A stretch of DNA of 64,000 nt from Streptomyces sp. BK239 (GTDB taxonomy: Bacteria; Actinomycetota; Actinomycetes; Streptomycetales; Streptomycetaceae): contig NZ_SHKS01000008.1 in the NCBI RefSeq assembly GCF_004217285.1, positions 62,001-126,000 of the forward strand, read 5' to 3'. The translations under genes were made by a program, and so were the position numbers. The notes beneath the pieces are model-generated. The model ran no database searches. It saw nothing but the letters and a program-made list of their open reading frames with translations, and had not been told where the DNA came from. Shown piece after piece: positions 50,438-58,476 of the stretch; the stretch's first letter is position 1; each line of letters starts with the position of its first letter.

Positions 50438-51568
50438 TCACACCGCCGCGGTCGTCGCGCGCGTGGTCGACGCGATCGTCGCCGAGCCCACCACGCGCGT
50501 GCCGTCGTACAGGACGATCGCCTGGCCGGGGGCCACGCCCCGGACCGGCTCGGTGAAGGCGACGTTCAGGGTGCCGTCGACGAGTTCGGCGCTCACCTCG
50601 GTCTCGCCGCCGTGGGCGCGCAGCTGGGCGGTGTAGACGCCAGGGCCGGCGGGGGCCGTGCCGCACCAGCGGGGCTTGATCGCCGTCAGGCCCGTGACGT
50701 CGAGGGCGTCGGCGGGGCCGACGGTCACCGTGTTGTTCACCGGCGAGATGTCCAGGACGTAGCGCGGCTTGCCGTCGGCGGCCGGGGTGCCGATCCTGAG
50801 CCCCTTGCGCTGGCCGATGGTGAAGCCGTACGCGCCCTCGTGCGTGCCGAGCTTGTTGCCGGCCTCGTCGACGATGTCGCCCTCGGCCCGGCCGAGGCGG
50901 CGGGCGAGGAAGCCCTGGGTGTCGCCGTCGGCGATGAAGCAGATGTCGTGCGAGTCGGGCTTCTTGGCGACGGCGAGGCCGCGCCGCTCGGCCTCGGCGC
51001 GGATCTCTTCCTTCGTGGTCACGGTGTCGCCGAGGGGGAACAGCGCGTGGGCGAGCTGCTTGTCGTCGAGGACGCCGAGGACGTAGGACTGGTCCTTGGC
51101 CATGTCGGAGGCCCGGTGCAGTTCGCGGGTGCCGTCCTCGCGGACGACGACCTTGGCGTAGTGGCCGGTGCACACGGCGTCGAAGCCCAGCGCGAGCGCC
51201 TTGTCGAGGAGCGCGGCGAACTTGATCTTCTCGTTGCAGCGCAGGCAGGGGTTGGGGGTGCGGCCGGCCTCGTACTCGGCGACGAAGTCCTCGACGACGT
51301 CCTCGCGGAAGCGGTCGGCGAGGTCCCAGACGTAGAACGGGATGCCGATGACGTCGGCGGCGCGGCGGGCGTCGCGGGAGTCCTCGATGGTGCAACAGCC
51401 CCGCGCGCCCGTGCGGAACGACTGCGGGTTGGCGGAGAGCGCGAGGTGGACGCCGGTCACGTCGTGGCCGGCTTCCGCGGCGCGGGCGGCGGCGACGGCG
51501 GAGTCGACCCCGCCCGACATGGCGGCGAGTACGCGAAGGGGGCGGGGGCGCTGCGAGGTCTCAGTCAT
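50438..51568 (-). CDS. mnmA: tRNA-specific 2-thiouridylase
   Basis: A 376-residue MnmA that installs the 2-thio group on wobble uridine 34 of tRNA(Glu, Gln, Lys). The PP-loop SGGVDS is at 18-23. Two catalytic cysteines are present: Cys111 in NPCLRCNEKIKF (Cys108 is an extra one nearby) and Cys210 in HDICFI. The C-terminal OB-like domain (YTAQLRAHGGETEVSAEL onward) is complete. The ATG at 51568 is preceded closely by GGAAGG. Sulfur is normally supplied by a cysteine desulfurase, and one is encoded 0.8 kb away on the same strand, with an amidase gene on the other strand in between. Confidence 0.95.
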   Translation of the reverse strand: MTETSQRPRPLRVLAAMSGGVDSAVAAARAAEAGHDVTGVHLALSANPQSFRTGARGCCTIEDSRDARRAADVIGIPFYVWDLADRFREDVVEDFVAEYEAGRTPNPCLRCNEKIKFAALLDKALALGFDAVCTGHYAKVVVREDGTRELHRASDMAKDQSYVLGVLDDKQLAHALFPLGDTVTTKEEIRAEAERRGLAVAKKPDSHDICFIADGDTQGFLARRLGRAEGDIVDEAGNKLGTHEGAYGFTIGQRKGLRIGTPAADGKPRYVLDISPVNNTVTVGPADALDVTGLTAIKPRWCGTAPAGPGVYTAQLRAHGGETEVSAELVDGTLNVAFTEPVRGVAPGQAIVLYDGTRVVGSATIASTTRATTAAV

Positions 51569-51697
51569 AACCCTTCCAGGGTACGGGTCGCGGGGAACCG
51601 GAACCCGTGCGTATCCGTTGGAAGTGTTCGAGGGCCCGGTGCGGGAGGGGGCTCGCGGGCCGGGCACGGCGGTCCGGGTGGGCGCGTCGAGGTGCGG

Positions 51698-52387
51698 ATG
51701 AGGGATTCAGAGGGGCAGGGCGTGCGTATGGGGGCGAGCGGCAAGGACGGCGACCGGCGGCTGGGGCGGCGGGCCCTGCTGGTGGGCGGGCTGGCGGCGG
51801 CGGCCGGTTCCGCGGCGCTGGCGCGTGACGAGCTGGCCCGGCTGTGGTGGCGGGCGCCGGGGGTGGAGAAGCCCCGGGTGGAGGGAGCGGTCGACTTCCA
51901 CGGCGCGGGGTGGGTGGCGGCGTCGGAGGCGAACTACCGCCGGGCCGACCGGCCGGACGACTACGGCATCGACCGGGTGGTCGTCCATGTCACGCAGGGG
52001 GACTTCGCGAGCGCGGTGAAGGTCTTCCAGGACCCGTCGCACAAGGCGGCCGCCCACTACATCGTCCGTCAGGACGGCCGTGTCACGCAGATGATCCGCG
52101 AGCTGGACGTGGCGTACCACGCGGGCAACCGGTCGTACAACGAGCGGAGCATCGGCATCGAGCACGAGGGGTTCGTGGACCGGCCGCGGGACTTCACGGA
52201 CGCGATGTACGCGGCGTCGGCGCGGCTGACGGCGGGGATCTGCCGGCGCTACGGCATACCCGTGGACCGCGAGCACATCATCGGGCACGTGGAGGTGCCG
52301 GGGACGGACCACACCGATCCCGGCGAGCACTGGGACTGGGACCGGTATCTGAGACTCGTCCGGGAGGCGCACACCGCGGCGGCGTGA
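51698..52387 (+). CDS. N-acetylmuramoyl-L-alanine amidase
   Basis: A 229-residue secreted amidase_2 (AmpD/PGRP-like) enzyme that cleaves the MurNAc to L-Ala bond. A twin-arginine-like signal (GRRALLVGGLAAAAGSAALA) lies near residue 25. Zn ligands are visible: His in DRVVVHVTQGDF and His/Cys-site equivalents in IIGHVEVPGTDHTDPGEHWDW. YIVRQDGRVTQMI, YHAGNRSYNERSIGIEHEG and RYGIPVDREHIIGH complete the domain. The ATG at 51698 has GAGGT about 6 bases upstream; a second ATG at 51728 is possible. It is divergent from mnmA and convergent with the cysteine desulfurase. Confidence 0.9.
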   Translation: MRDSEGQGVRMGASGKDGDRRLGRRALLVGGLAAAAGSAALARDELARLWWRAPGVEKPRVEGAVDFHGAGWVAASEANYRRADRPDDYGIDRVVVHVTQGDFASAVKVFQDPSHKAAAHYIVRQDGRVTQMIRELDVAYHAGNRSYNERSIGIEHEGFVDRPRDFTDAMYAASARLTAGICRRYGIPVDREHIIGHVEVPGTDHTDPGEHWDWDRYLRLVREAHTAAA

Positions 52388-52400
52388 GGCCGGGCGGCCC

Positions 52401-53570
52401 TCAGGTGAGTCCCGCCGCGCGGGCGCGTTCCACGGCGGGGCCGATGGCCTCGGCGACCGCTTCGACGTCGGCCTCGGTGGAGGTGTGGCCGAGGGAGAAG
52501 CGGAGGGTGCCGCGGGCGAGGTCGGGATCGGTGCCGGTGGCGAGGAGGACGTGGCTGGGCTGGGCGACGCCGGCGGTGCAGGCGGAGCCGGTGGAGCACT
52601 CGATGCCCTGGGCGTCCAGGAGCAGCAGCAGGGAGTCGCCCTCGCAGCCTGGGAAGGTGAAGTGGGCGTTGGCGGGGAGCCGGCCCTCGGGCGCGGGGTC
52701 GCCGCCGAGGATCGCGTCCGGGACGGCCGTGCGGACGGCGTCGATCAGCGAGTCGCGCAGGGCGCCGATCTCGTGGGCGAACCACTCGCGCTGCTCGGCG
52801 GCGAGGCGGCCGGCGACGGCGAAGGAGGCGATGGCGGGGACGTCGAGGGTGCCGGAGCGGACGTGCCGTTCCTGGCCGCCACCGTGCAGCACGGGTACGG
52901 GCGTGTACTCACGGCCGAGCAGGAGCGCGCCGATGCCGTAGGGGCCGCCGATCTTGTGGCCGGACACGGTCATCGCGGCGAGGCCCGAGGCGGCGAAGTC
53001 GACGGGCACCTGACCGAAGGCCTGGACGGCGTCGGCGTGCAGGGGGACGTCGAACTCGGCTGCGGTCTCGGCGAGTTCACGCACCGGCATGAGGGTGCCG
53101 ATCTCGTTGTTCGCCCACATGACGGTGGCGAGGGCGACGTCTGAGGGGTCGCGGGCGATCGCTTCGCGGAGGGCGTCGGGGTGGACCCTGCCGTGGGCGT
53201 CGACGGGGAGGTATTCGACGGTGGCGCCCTCGTGTTCGCCGAGCCAGTGCACGGCGTCCAGGACCGCGTGGTGCTCCACGGGGCTGGCGAGGACGCGGGT
53301 GCGGGCGGGGTCGGCGTCCCGGCGGGCCCAGTACAGGCCCTTGACGGCGAGGTTGTCGGCCTCGGTGCCGCCGGAGGTGAGCACCACCTCGCTGGGGCGG
53401 GCGCCCAACGACTCCGCGAGGGTCTCGCGGGACTCCTCGACGGTGCGGCGGGCCTGGCGGCCGGACGCGTGCAGGGAGGAGGCGTTGCCGGTGACGCCCA
53501 GGTGGGCGGTCAGTGCCTCTGCCGCCTCCGGGAGCATGGGAGTGGTCGCGGCGTGGTCGAGGTATGCCAT
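52401..53570 (-). CDS. Cysteine desulfurase (IscS/NifS type)
   Basis: A 389-residue PLP enzyme that takes sulfur from cysteine for Fe-S clusters and tRNA thiolation. Seen: YLDHAATTPMLPEA at the start, His100 (SPVEHHAV), the PLP Lys206 in TVSGHKIGGPYGIGAL, and the persulfide Cys331 in STGSACTAGVAQPSHVL. It is an IscS-type (class I) sequence. It is not embedded in a suf or isc operon; its closest functional neighbour is mnmA, which suggests a role in 2-thiouridine formation. The ATG at 53570 gives the usual N terminus. The convergent amidase stop is 13 bases away. Confidence 0.94.
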   Translation of the reverse strand: MAYLDHAATTPMLPEAAEALTAHLGVTGNASSLHASGRQARRTVEESRETLAESLGARPSEVVLTSGGTEADNLAVKGLYWARRDADPARTRVLASPVEHHAVLDAVHWLGEHEGATVEYLPVDAHGRVHPDALREAIARDPSDVALATVMWANNEIGTLMPVRELAETAAEFDVPLHADAVQAFGQVPVDFAASGLAAMTVSGHKIGGPYGIGALLLGREYTPVPVLHGGGQERHVRSGTLDVPAIASFAVAGRLAAEQREWFAHEIGALRDSLIDAVRTAVPDAILGGDPAPEGRLPANAHFTFPGCEGDSLLLLLDAQGIECSTGSACTAGVAQPSHVLLATGTDPDLARGTLRFSLGHTSTEADVEAVAEAIGPAVERARAAGLT

Positions 53571-53704
53571 GGTGAGGCGATTCTACGGGGCGGGGTCGCG
53601 GTGCCTCGTGCCACGGTGGTCCGGAGCGGCTGCCCACGGCGGTGGGGGCGGGCCGTCTCGGCGGGTGGCCGCCGCGCGAGCGCGCGGGGGGCCGTCGGCC
53701 TGGG

Positions 53705-53971
53705 TCAGAAGTTCCAGGAGACGGTCGCGTCGGCCTGCATGAAGGCGATCAGGACGATCAGGTCGGCGACGCCCAGGGAAAGGCCGAGCCAGGCACGGCC
53801 ACGGCGCTTGGTGCCGCGCCAGAGGGCCACGGACGCCAGGACGATCGCGACGGGTCCGAGGAACACGTTCAGGACGAGGAGGCCGACGAGGCCCAGGACG
53901 AAGGACGCGACGGCCATGCCGTCGGTGTCGCGGACGCCCGTGCGGCGGGAAGCCGGTGCGGTGAGCTGCAT
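53705..53971 (-). CDS. DUF4190-like small membrane protein
   Basis: An 88-residue protein with a short polar N terminus and three hydrophobic segments. The sequence DTDGMAVASFVLGLVGLLVLNVFLGPVAIVLASVALWRGTKRRGRAWLGLSLGVADLIVLI is typical of DUF4190 membrane proteins, which have GxAxASxVLGLVG starts. Function unknown. It lies 20 bases downstream of another small membrane-protein gene on the same strand, so the two probably share a transcript starting at the TetR-linked promoter region. The last residues (ATVSWNF) extend past the final helix. The 134 bases to the desulfurase start hold no gene. Confidence 0.78.
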   Translation of the reverse strand: MQLTAPASRRTGVRDTDGMAVASFVLGLVGLLVLNVFLGPVAIVLASVALWRGTKRRGRAWLGLSLGVADLIVLIAFMQADATVSWNF

Positions 53972-53991
53972 GGTCGTTCTGCTCCTTCCGG

Positions 53992-54159
53992 TCAGTGGGA
54001 CGAGGTGTGGTGCCGGCGGCCGTGGCGCTCGCGGAGCGCGAAGATGCCGAGCCAGGCGGCGATCACGGCGGCGGCGGCGAGCGAGAAGCCCAGCGGCGCG
54101 TGGGCGACGGTGCCCAGGACGACGCCGAGCAGCAGCAGTGCGGCGACGAGGAACAGCAT
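53992..54159 (-). CDS. Small membrane protein divergent from a TetR gene (55 aa)
   Basis: A 55-residue protein with two hydrophobic segments (MLFLVAALLLLGVVLGTVA and LGFSLAAAAVIAAWLGIFAL) and a basic, His-rich tail (RERHGRRHHTSSH). The ATG at 54159 has GAAGGGGGA about 9 bases upstream; the open frame upstream of it (with odd Asn/Cys-rich residues) covers the operator and is not coding. It is first of two small membrane-protein genes, divergent from a TetR gene, and palindromes lie just upstream, so it is probably under that repressor. No functional family recognised. Confidence 0.72.
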   Translation of the reverse strand: MLFLVAALLLLGVVLGTVAHAPLGFSLAAAAVIAAWLGIFALRERHGRRHHTSSH

Positions 54160-54188
54160 GGGAACGGATCCCCCTTCGTGAAGTTTCG

Positions 54189-54274
54189 GTGAACAGTTGT
54201 AGTTACAGTTGTTCACTGACTTTCGAGTCTACCGTGCCTCCCGACTTGCATTTCCAGAGAACAGTTGTTAACTG
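54189..54274. promoter_or_regulatory. TetR operator region
   Basis: A 28 bp imperfect palindrome (54189-54216) with GTGAACA/TGTTCAC arms, and a perfect CAGTT-GTT-AACTG palindrome (54262-54274) just before the TetR start. CAGTTGT is shared by both. Together they cover the divergent promoters. Confidence 0.6.
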
Positions 54275-54280
54275 GATGAT

Positions 54281-54958
54281 ATGAGTCACACCCTCGGCAT
54301 CCGTCAGGCCCAGAAGCAGAAGACCCGGCAGGCGCTCCTCGACGCGGCGCTGGGCCTGCTGGAGGAGCAGAGCCTGAGCAGCCTGGGCCTGCGCGAGGTC
54401 ACCCGCGCCGTCGGCGTCGCCCCGACCGCCTTCTACCGGCACTTCCGCTCGACCGCCGACCTCGGCGTGGCCCTGGTCGAGGAGGCCCTGGGCAGCCTGC
54501 ACCCGATGATCCGGACCACCGTGACCACCGCCCAGTCCAGCGACGAACGCATCACCCGCGCCGTCGAGTTGATCGCCCGTCACGTTCACGCGTACCCCGC
54601 TCACGTCCGTTTCATCGCCCGGGAACGACATGGCGGGGTCCAGCCGGTGCGGGAGGCGATCCGGGAGCAACTCGGGCGATTCGCCGAAGAGGTGAGGATC
54701 GAACTGGCCAAGGACCCGGAGTCGGAGGGCTGGAGCGACGACGACCTGCTGATGCTCTCCCACCTCTACGTCGACCAGATGCTCGTCACCGCCTCGCTGT
54801 TCCTGGAGGCCCAGGAACAGGAACTCCAGCCGGCCGCGGACGGCGAGGCGGACGGGGACGTCCGGGCGGAGCGGGAGACCGCCCAGGAGTACGTCACCCG
54901 GCTCGCCACCCGCCAGATGCGACTCATCAGCATCGGCCGCCATCACTGGCTCGACTGA
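54281..54958 (+). CDS. TetR-family regulator (FabR-like)
   Basis: A 225-residue TetR regulator. The helix-turn-helix LGLREVTRAVGVAPTAFYRHFRSTADLGVALVEEALGSL near residue 38 resembles FabR, the E. coli regulator of unsaturated fatty acid synthesis. The rest of the protein (ELIARHVHAYPAHVRFIARERHGGVQPVREAIREQL) also has the FabR-like helix with RFIARER. A role in lipid or membrane homeostasis is plausible, and the divergent small membrane proteins fit this, but no fatty acid gene is adjacent. Start ATG at 54281 lies right behind the second operator palindrome, predicting autorepression. Confidence 0.87.
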   Translation: MSHTLGIRQAQKQKTRQALLDAALGLLEEQSLSSLGLREVTRAVGVAPTAFYRHFRSTADLGVALVEEALGSLHPMIRTTVTTAQSSDERITRAVELIARHVHAYPAHVRFIARERHGGVQPVREAIREQLGRFAEEVRIELAKDPESEGWSDDDLLMLSHLYVDQMLVTASLFLEAQEQELQPAADGEADGDVRAERETAQEYVTRLATRQMRLISIGRHHWLD

Positions 54959-54977
54959 GCCCGGTCCACGCCGACGG

Positions 54978-55019
54978 ACGAGCGGCGTACTCACCCCGAG
55001 TGCGCCGCCCGCCGCTCGT
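54978..55019. terminator. Bidirectional terminator TetR / lipoprotein
   Basis: A 10 bp perfect outer stem (54978-54987 with 55010-55019) enclosing a small inner stem, between two convergent genes. Confidence 0.7.
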
Positions 55020-55042
55020 GCCTTACCGAGGGCGCCCCAAGG

Positions 55043-55408
55043 TCAGCCCTGCTGCTGCGCCTGCCCCTGCTGCTGCCCCGGACCACCGCAGCCGCCGCCC
55101 TGGCCGCCGGCCCGGCCCCCACCGGGCCCGCCGCTCGGCATACCCGAGGGCGCACCCGAAGGCATGCCCGAGGGTGCGCGCGACGGCGCCCCGGAGGGAG
55201 CCCCCGACGGGGCACCGGACGGCGCTCCCGACGGCGCCCCGCCGGGCATCCCGGACGGGGCCTGGCACCCCTGCTGCCCGGCGGAGCCGCCGCCGGAGGA
55301 TGTGGACGACGAGGAGTCGCCCGAGCCGCAGGCCACGAGGGCCAGGGACGAGAGCGCCAGCAGTGCCACCGCGGGGGCGAGACGGGCCGACTTCAGTGCG
55401 CGCTTCAT
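55043..55408 (-). CDS. Lipoprotein with Pro-Ser-Gly-Ala repeats
   Basis: A 121-residue secreted lipoprotein. Signal MKRALKSARLAPAVALLALSSLALVAC ends in a lipobox with the lipidated Cys, followed by a Ser-rich stretch and low-complexity repeats of PSGAPSG/PSGMPSG type. A C-terminal Gly/Gln-rich segment follows, with two further cysteines (GGGCGGPGQQQGQAQQQG and GQQGCQAPS). The ATG at 55408 has GGAG 9 bases upstream. The repeat region is encoded by 12 bp and larger imperfect tandem units, so it should be length variable. No function known; it could be a flexible surface or wall-spanning stalk. It is convergent with the TetR gene. Confidence 0.75.
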   Translation of the reverse strand: MKRALKSARLAPAVALLALSSLALVACGSGDSSSSTSSGGGSAGQQGCQAPSGMPGGAPSGAPSGAPSGAPSGAPSRAPSGMPSGAPSGMPSGGPGGGRAGGQGGGCGGPGQQQGQAQQQG

Positions 55409-55561
55409 GAGAACCAGCTCCGGAGAGGATGAGGAACGGCTTGCGCCGGGACTCAACCACCGTCGCCTGGGCCCTGCTTGGGCCCGCGCTGTGCACCGTC
55501 TGTCAGCCGGCCGGCGCAACCGCGCCGAAGCCCCTCCCGAACCGGGGGCTCCCCCCGGCGG

Positions 55562-56416
55562 TCACCGCTGTACGCGGGCCAACTGCCGTGACTGCGCGAC
55601 CAGTCGGTCCTCGCTGTCCCAGACCTCGGCGTCCTCCTCCAGGAAGCCGCCCGCGAGGTTGCGGGTGGTGATGGAGACGCGCACCGGGCCGGGGGCCGGG
55701 CGGCAGCGGACGTGCACGGTGAGTTCGACCGTGGGGACCCAGCCGGCGATACCCAGGTCGAAGGCGGTGGGCGGCAGGGCGTCCACCGCGAGCAGCAGGG
55801 AGAGCGGGTCGGCGTCCCGGCCGTCGGCCAGGCCGAACCAGGCCCTCATCTCGCCCTTGCCGGAGGGCTGTCCGAGCGCCCAGCCGATGGTCGAGGGGTC
55901 CAGTTTGAGCATCAGCCGCTGGGCGATGGGCTGCTGGTCGGCGTCGGGGGCGGGGGCGGGCCCGTCCTCGGGTCCGAAGCACTGGCCGATCGGCGGGAAG
56001 GCGGGCGGCTTCGCCGACGTGCGGACGTCGTCGGGGAGGGCGTCGAGGTCGCCGTAGGAGGCGAGGACGCGGATGCGTTCGACCTCGCGGCCCTCTCCGT
56101 CGTACTGGAAGAGGGAGGCCTGCCCGGTGGAGAGGGTGCGGCCGGCGCGGACCGTCTCGGTGCGCACGACGGCGGGGCCGGGGCGGGAGGCGCTGAGGTA
56201 GTGCGCGGAGACGGTGAAGGGGTCGCCGTGCGGGAGGGCGTCCGCCAGCGCGCGGCCGAGGACCGCGAGGAGATAGCCGCCGTTGACGGCGCCGAAGATC
56301 GTCCATCCCGCGGAGAGGTCGGTGTCGTAGACGCCGGGTTCGCGCAGGGTGACGGCGGTGTCGCGGTCGAACTCGCTGTCGCCGACGGCGGCGGGGGCGA
56401 TGGCTGCTTCTGGCAT
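55562..56416 (-). CDS. Acyl-CoA thioesterase-like (TesB/4HBT_3) protein
   Basis: A 284-residue protein with two hot-dog halves of the TesB-like thioesterase family. Seen: AGWTIFGAVNGGYLLAVLGRALADALPHGDPFTVSAHYLSASRPGPAVVRTETVRAGRTLSTGQASL in the first half, and FDLGIAGWVPTVELTVHVRCRPAPGPVRVSITTRNLAGGFLEEDAEVWDSEDRLVAQSRQLARV in the second half. It probably hydrolyses acyl-CoA esters; chain length is not predictable. The ATG at 56416 gives the normal N terminus. The 153 bases downstream to the lipoprotein start contain only short GC-rich hairpins. It is divergent from an esterase gene. Confidence 0.85.
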   Translation of the reverse strand: MPEAAIAPAAVGDSEFDRDTAVTLREPGVYDTDLSAGWTIFGAVNGGYLLAVLGRALADALPHGDPFTVSAHYLSASRPGPAVVRTETVRAGRTLSTGQASLFQYDGEGREVERIRVLASYGDLDALPDDVRTSAKPPAFPPIGQCFGPEDGPAPAPDADQQPIAQRLMLKLDPSTIGWALGQPSGKGEMRAWFGLADGRDADPLSLLLAVDALPPTAFDLGIAGWVPTVELTVHVRCRPAPGPVRVSITTRNLAGGFLEEDAEVWDSEDRLVAQSRQLARVQR

Positions 56417-56585
56417 GCCTGAACCGTACAACAGGAGATTACTAAGCGGTAGCTTTTCTCTTTGAGCCCCAGCCTGAGCCCGAGCCGGAGCGCATCTCCC
56501 TTCCCCAGGTGAGAACCCGGCAAGACCCCGGTAAGCGTCCCCCTCCCCCGTGAACCCCCACCCCCGGCCGCCCCTCTGCACAGAC

Positions 56586-57848
56586 ATGAGCCTCACCGGG
56601 ACTCCGTTCCTCTGCACCCTGCTCGTCCTGTCCCTCGTCGCCGTCGCCCTGCCGCTGCTGTTGTGGTCGCGGCTGCGCGGGCCCAGGGTCGTGCGGGCCT
56701 CGGCCCGGATGCTGATGCTGCTGTTCGCCCAGGGCACGGCCGTCGCCCTGGTCTTCGTGCTGGTCAACAACGCGAACAACCTGTACGACACCTGGGGCGA
56801 CCTGCTCGGCACCGGCAGCCATGTGGAGCAGGCCGCCGACCTCGGCGCCGACGGCGCGGCGGGCATCGCGGCGGCACGGCTGCCCAGGGTCCGGCAGACC
56901 TTCACCCAGGGCGACGGAGCCGGCATGCACGCTGCGGGCGGGGTGCGCGTCACCCAGCTCGAAGGCCGCGTCTCCGGCGTGAACGCCGAGGTCTACGTGT
57001 GGCTGCCGCCGCAGTACGACCAGCCCGCCTACCGGCACCGCACCTTCCCCGTGGTGGAGCTGCTGCCGGGCTATCCCGGATCGCCGAAGTCATGGTTCGG
57101 GCCGCTCGGGGTGCACGAGCGGCTGCTGCCGCAGATCCGCGCGGGCAAGATCGCGCCGTTCATCCTGGTCGCGCCGCGCACCACGCTGCTGCCCGGCGTG
57201 GACACCGGCTGCGCCGACGTGCCGGGCACCGTCAACGCCGACACCTGGCTGAGCGTGGACGTCCCGAAGATGGTGACGGACAACTTCCGGGCCGAGCCCG
57301 CGCCCCGGGGCTGGGCGGTCGCCGGGTTCTCGGCCGGGGCGCACTGCGCGGTCGAGCTGGCCGTCGCCCACCCCGACCGCTACCGGGCCGCGGTGAGCCT
57401 GTCCGGCTACAACGATCCGGCGGGCGAGCCCTCCTCCATGGCCGCGCAGGACCCGGCCCTGCGCCGGGCCACCGATCCCCTGCTGGTGCTGCGCCGGGCC
57501 GCCGAACCGCCAGCCGTCGCGCTCTACCTCTCCGGCCAGCCGCACGACGGCTACGAGGACGCCCTCGCGCTGCGACGGGAGGCGAAGGCGCCGACGAGCG
57601 TGCACGTCGTGTATCTGCCGAAGAGCGCGGGCGGTCACAACGCGACGCTGTGGCGGCCGCAGATCGTGCCGGCGTTCCGGTGGCTGACCGAGCAGATGGG
57701 CGAGCACCCGGTCGGCGGCGCGAGGTCGGCTCCCGCCGCTCCTCACTCGCCTCCCGCTACTCCTCGCTCACCGTCGAGCGACGGTTCCACGCGCGAGGCG
57801 CTCGCCAGTGGAACCGCATCGCGAGCAGCCGCAGGACGAAGGCGGTGA
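56586..57848 (+). CDS. Membrane-anchored esterase (esterase D/antigen-85-like)
   Basis: A 420-residue protein with an N-terminal membrane anchor (two hydrophobic segments in LCTLLVLSLVAVALPLLLW and MLMLLFAQGTAVALVFVLV) and an extracytoplasmic alpha/beta hydrolase of the esterase D/putative-esterase family. Seen: PVVELLPGYPGSPKSWFGPLGVHERLLPQI, the nucleophile elbow GWAVAGFSAGAHCAVELAVAHPDRY, GYNDPAGEP, and SAGGHNATLWRPQIVPAFRWL with the catalytic His. The last ~45 residues are Ser/Pro/Arg rich and overlap the convergent TRIC gene by 92 bases; they may be an annotation-like read-through. Substrate unknown. Confidence 0.83.
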   Translation: MSLTGTPFLCTLLVLSLVAVALPLLLWSRLRGPRVVRASARMLMLLFAQGTAVALVFVLVNNANNLYDTWGDLLGTGSHVEQAADLGADGAAGIAAARLPRVRQTFTQGDGAGMHAAGGVRVTQLEGRVSGVNAEVYVWLPPQYDQPAYRHRTFPVVELLPGYPGSPKSWFGPLGVHERLLPQIRAGKIAPFILVAPRTTLLPGVDTGCADVPGTVNADTWLSVDVPKMVTDNFRAEPAPRGWAVAGFSAGAHCAVELAVAHPDRYRAAVSLSGYNDPAGEPSSMAAQDPALRRATDPLLVLRRAAEPPAVALYLSGQPHDGYEDALALRREAKAPTSVHVVYLPKSAGGHNATLWRPQIVPAFRWLTEQMGEHPVGGARSAPAAPHSPPATPRSPSSDGSTREALASGTASRAAAGRRR

Positions 57849-58401
57849 CGGCGGCCCCGCCGCTGGCCCAGGGGCCGATGACGTCGTAGCGGATGCAGAG
57901 CACGACGATCGTGGCGCCGACGATCGCCGGCACCGCGTAGAGGTCGCGGTCCCAGCGCAGCAGCGAGGGCACCTCGTTGGCGAGGACGTCGCGCAGCACG
58001 CCGCCGCCCACGGCGGTGGCCAGGCCCAGGGCGGCGGAGGCGGTGAGGCCGAGCCCGTAGGCGTACGCCTTCGTCGTGCCGGTGACGCAGAACAGGCCGA
58101 GGCCGGCCGCGTCGAAGACGTTCACGCCGGTCTGGATGCGCTCCACGTGCGGGTGGAGGAAGATCACGAGGAGCGCGGCGAACAGCGGGGTGAGGAAGTA
58201 CCCCAGATCCGTGAAGGCCGCGGGCGGCACCGCGCCGATGATCACATCACGGAAGATCCCGCCGCCCAGCGCGGTGACCTCGGCGAGCACGGCGATGCCG
58301 AAGACGTCGAAGTTCTTGCGGACGGCCAGCAGCGCGCCGGAGATGGCGAAGACGAAGATGCCGATCAGGTCGAGGGTGTGCTGGACGGAGGGGCTGAACA
58401 T
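57757..58401 (-). CDS. TRIC-type (UPF0126) cation channel
   Basis: A 214-residue integral membrane protein with two TRIC/UPF0126 repeats. Seen: LDLIGIFVFAISGALLAVRKNFDVFGIAVLAEVTALGGGIFRDVIIG in the first and VFDAAGLGLFCVTGTTKAYAYGLGLTASAALGLATAVGGGVLRDVLANEVP in the second, with the conserved GGGxxRD in each. Members are prokaryotic TRIC monovalent cation channels, and some are linked to glycine transport. The start is uncertain: ATG 58401 is used; GTG 58413 is possible because GGAAGG directly precedes it. It is convergent with the esterase gene and overlaps its 3' end. Confidence 0.87.
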   Translation of the reverse strand: MFSPSVQHTLDLIGIFVFAISGALLAVRKNFDVFGIAVLAEVTALGGGIFRDVIIGAVPPAAFTDLGYFLTPLFAALLVIFLHPHVERIQTGVNVFDAAGLGLFCVTGTTKAYAYGLGLTASAALGLATAVGGGVLRDVLANEVPSLLRWDRDLYAVPAIVGATIVVLCIRYDVIGPWASGGAAVTAFVLRLLAMRFHWRAPRAWNRRSTVSEE

Positions 58402-58435
58402 TTGCTGGAACACCCTTCCATTCTGACCCAGCACA

Positions 58436-58468
58436 GAGCCCCCGCCTTCCATTGCAAGGCGGGGGCTC
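58436..58468 (-). terminator. Terminator of the oligopeptide operon
   Basis: A 13 bp perfect stem (58436-58448 with 58456-58468) with a 7-base loop, 8 bases after the stop of the last ATPase gene. Confidence 0.85.
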
Positions 58469-58476
58469 GATGGTGC

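Noticed and set aside
54160..54216. N-terminal extension of the 55-residue membrane protein (Asn/Cys-rich)
   Set aside because: It covers the operator palindrome and lacks a ribosome site; the ATG at 54159 is well placed.
53181..54284. 367-codon plus-strand frame opposite the cysteine desulfurase
   Set aside because: Low-complexity antisense translation; it has no motif and ends in the TetR operator.
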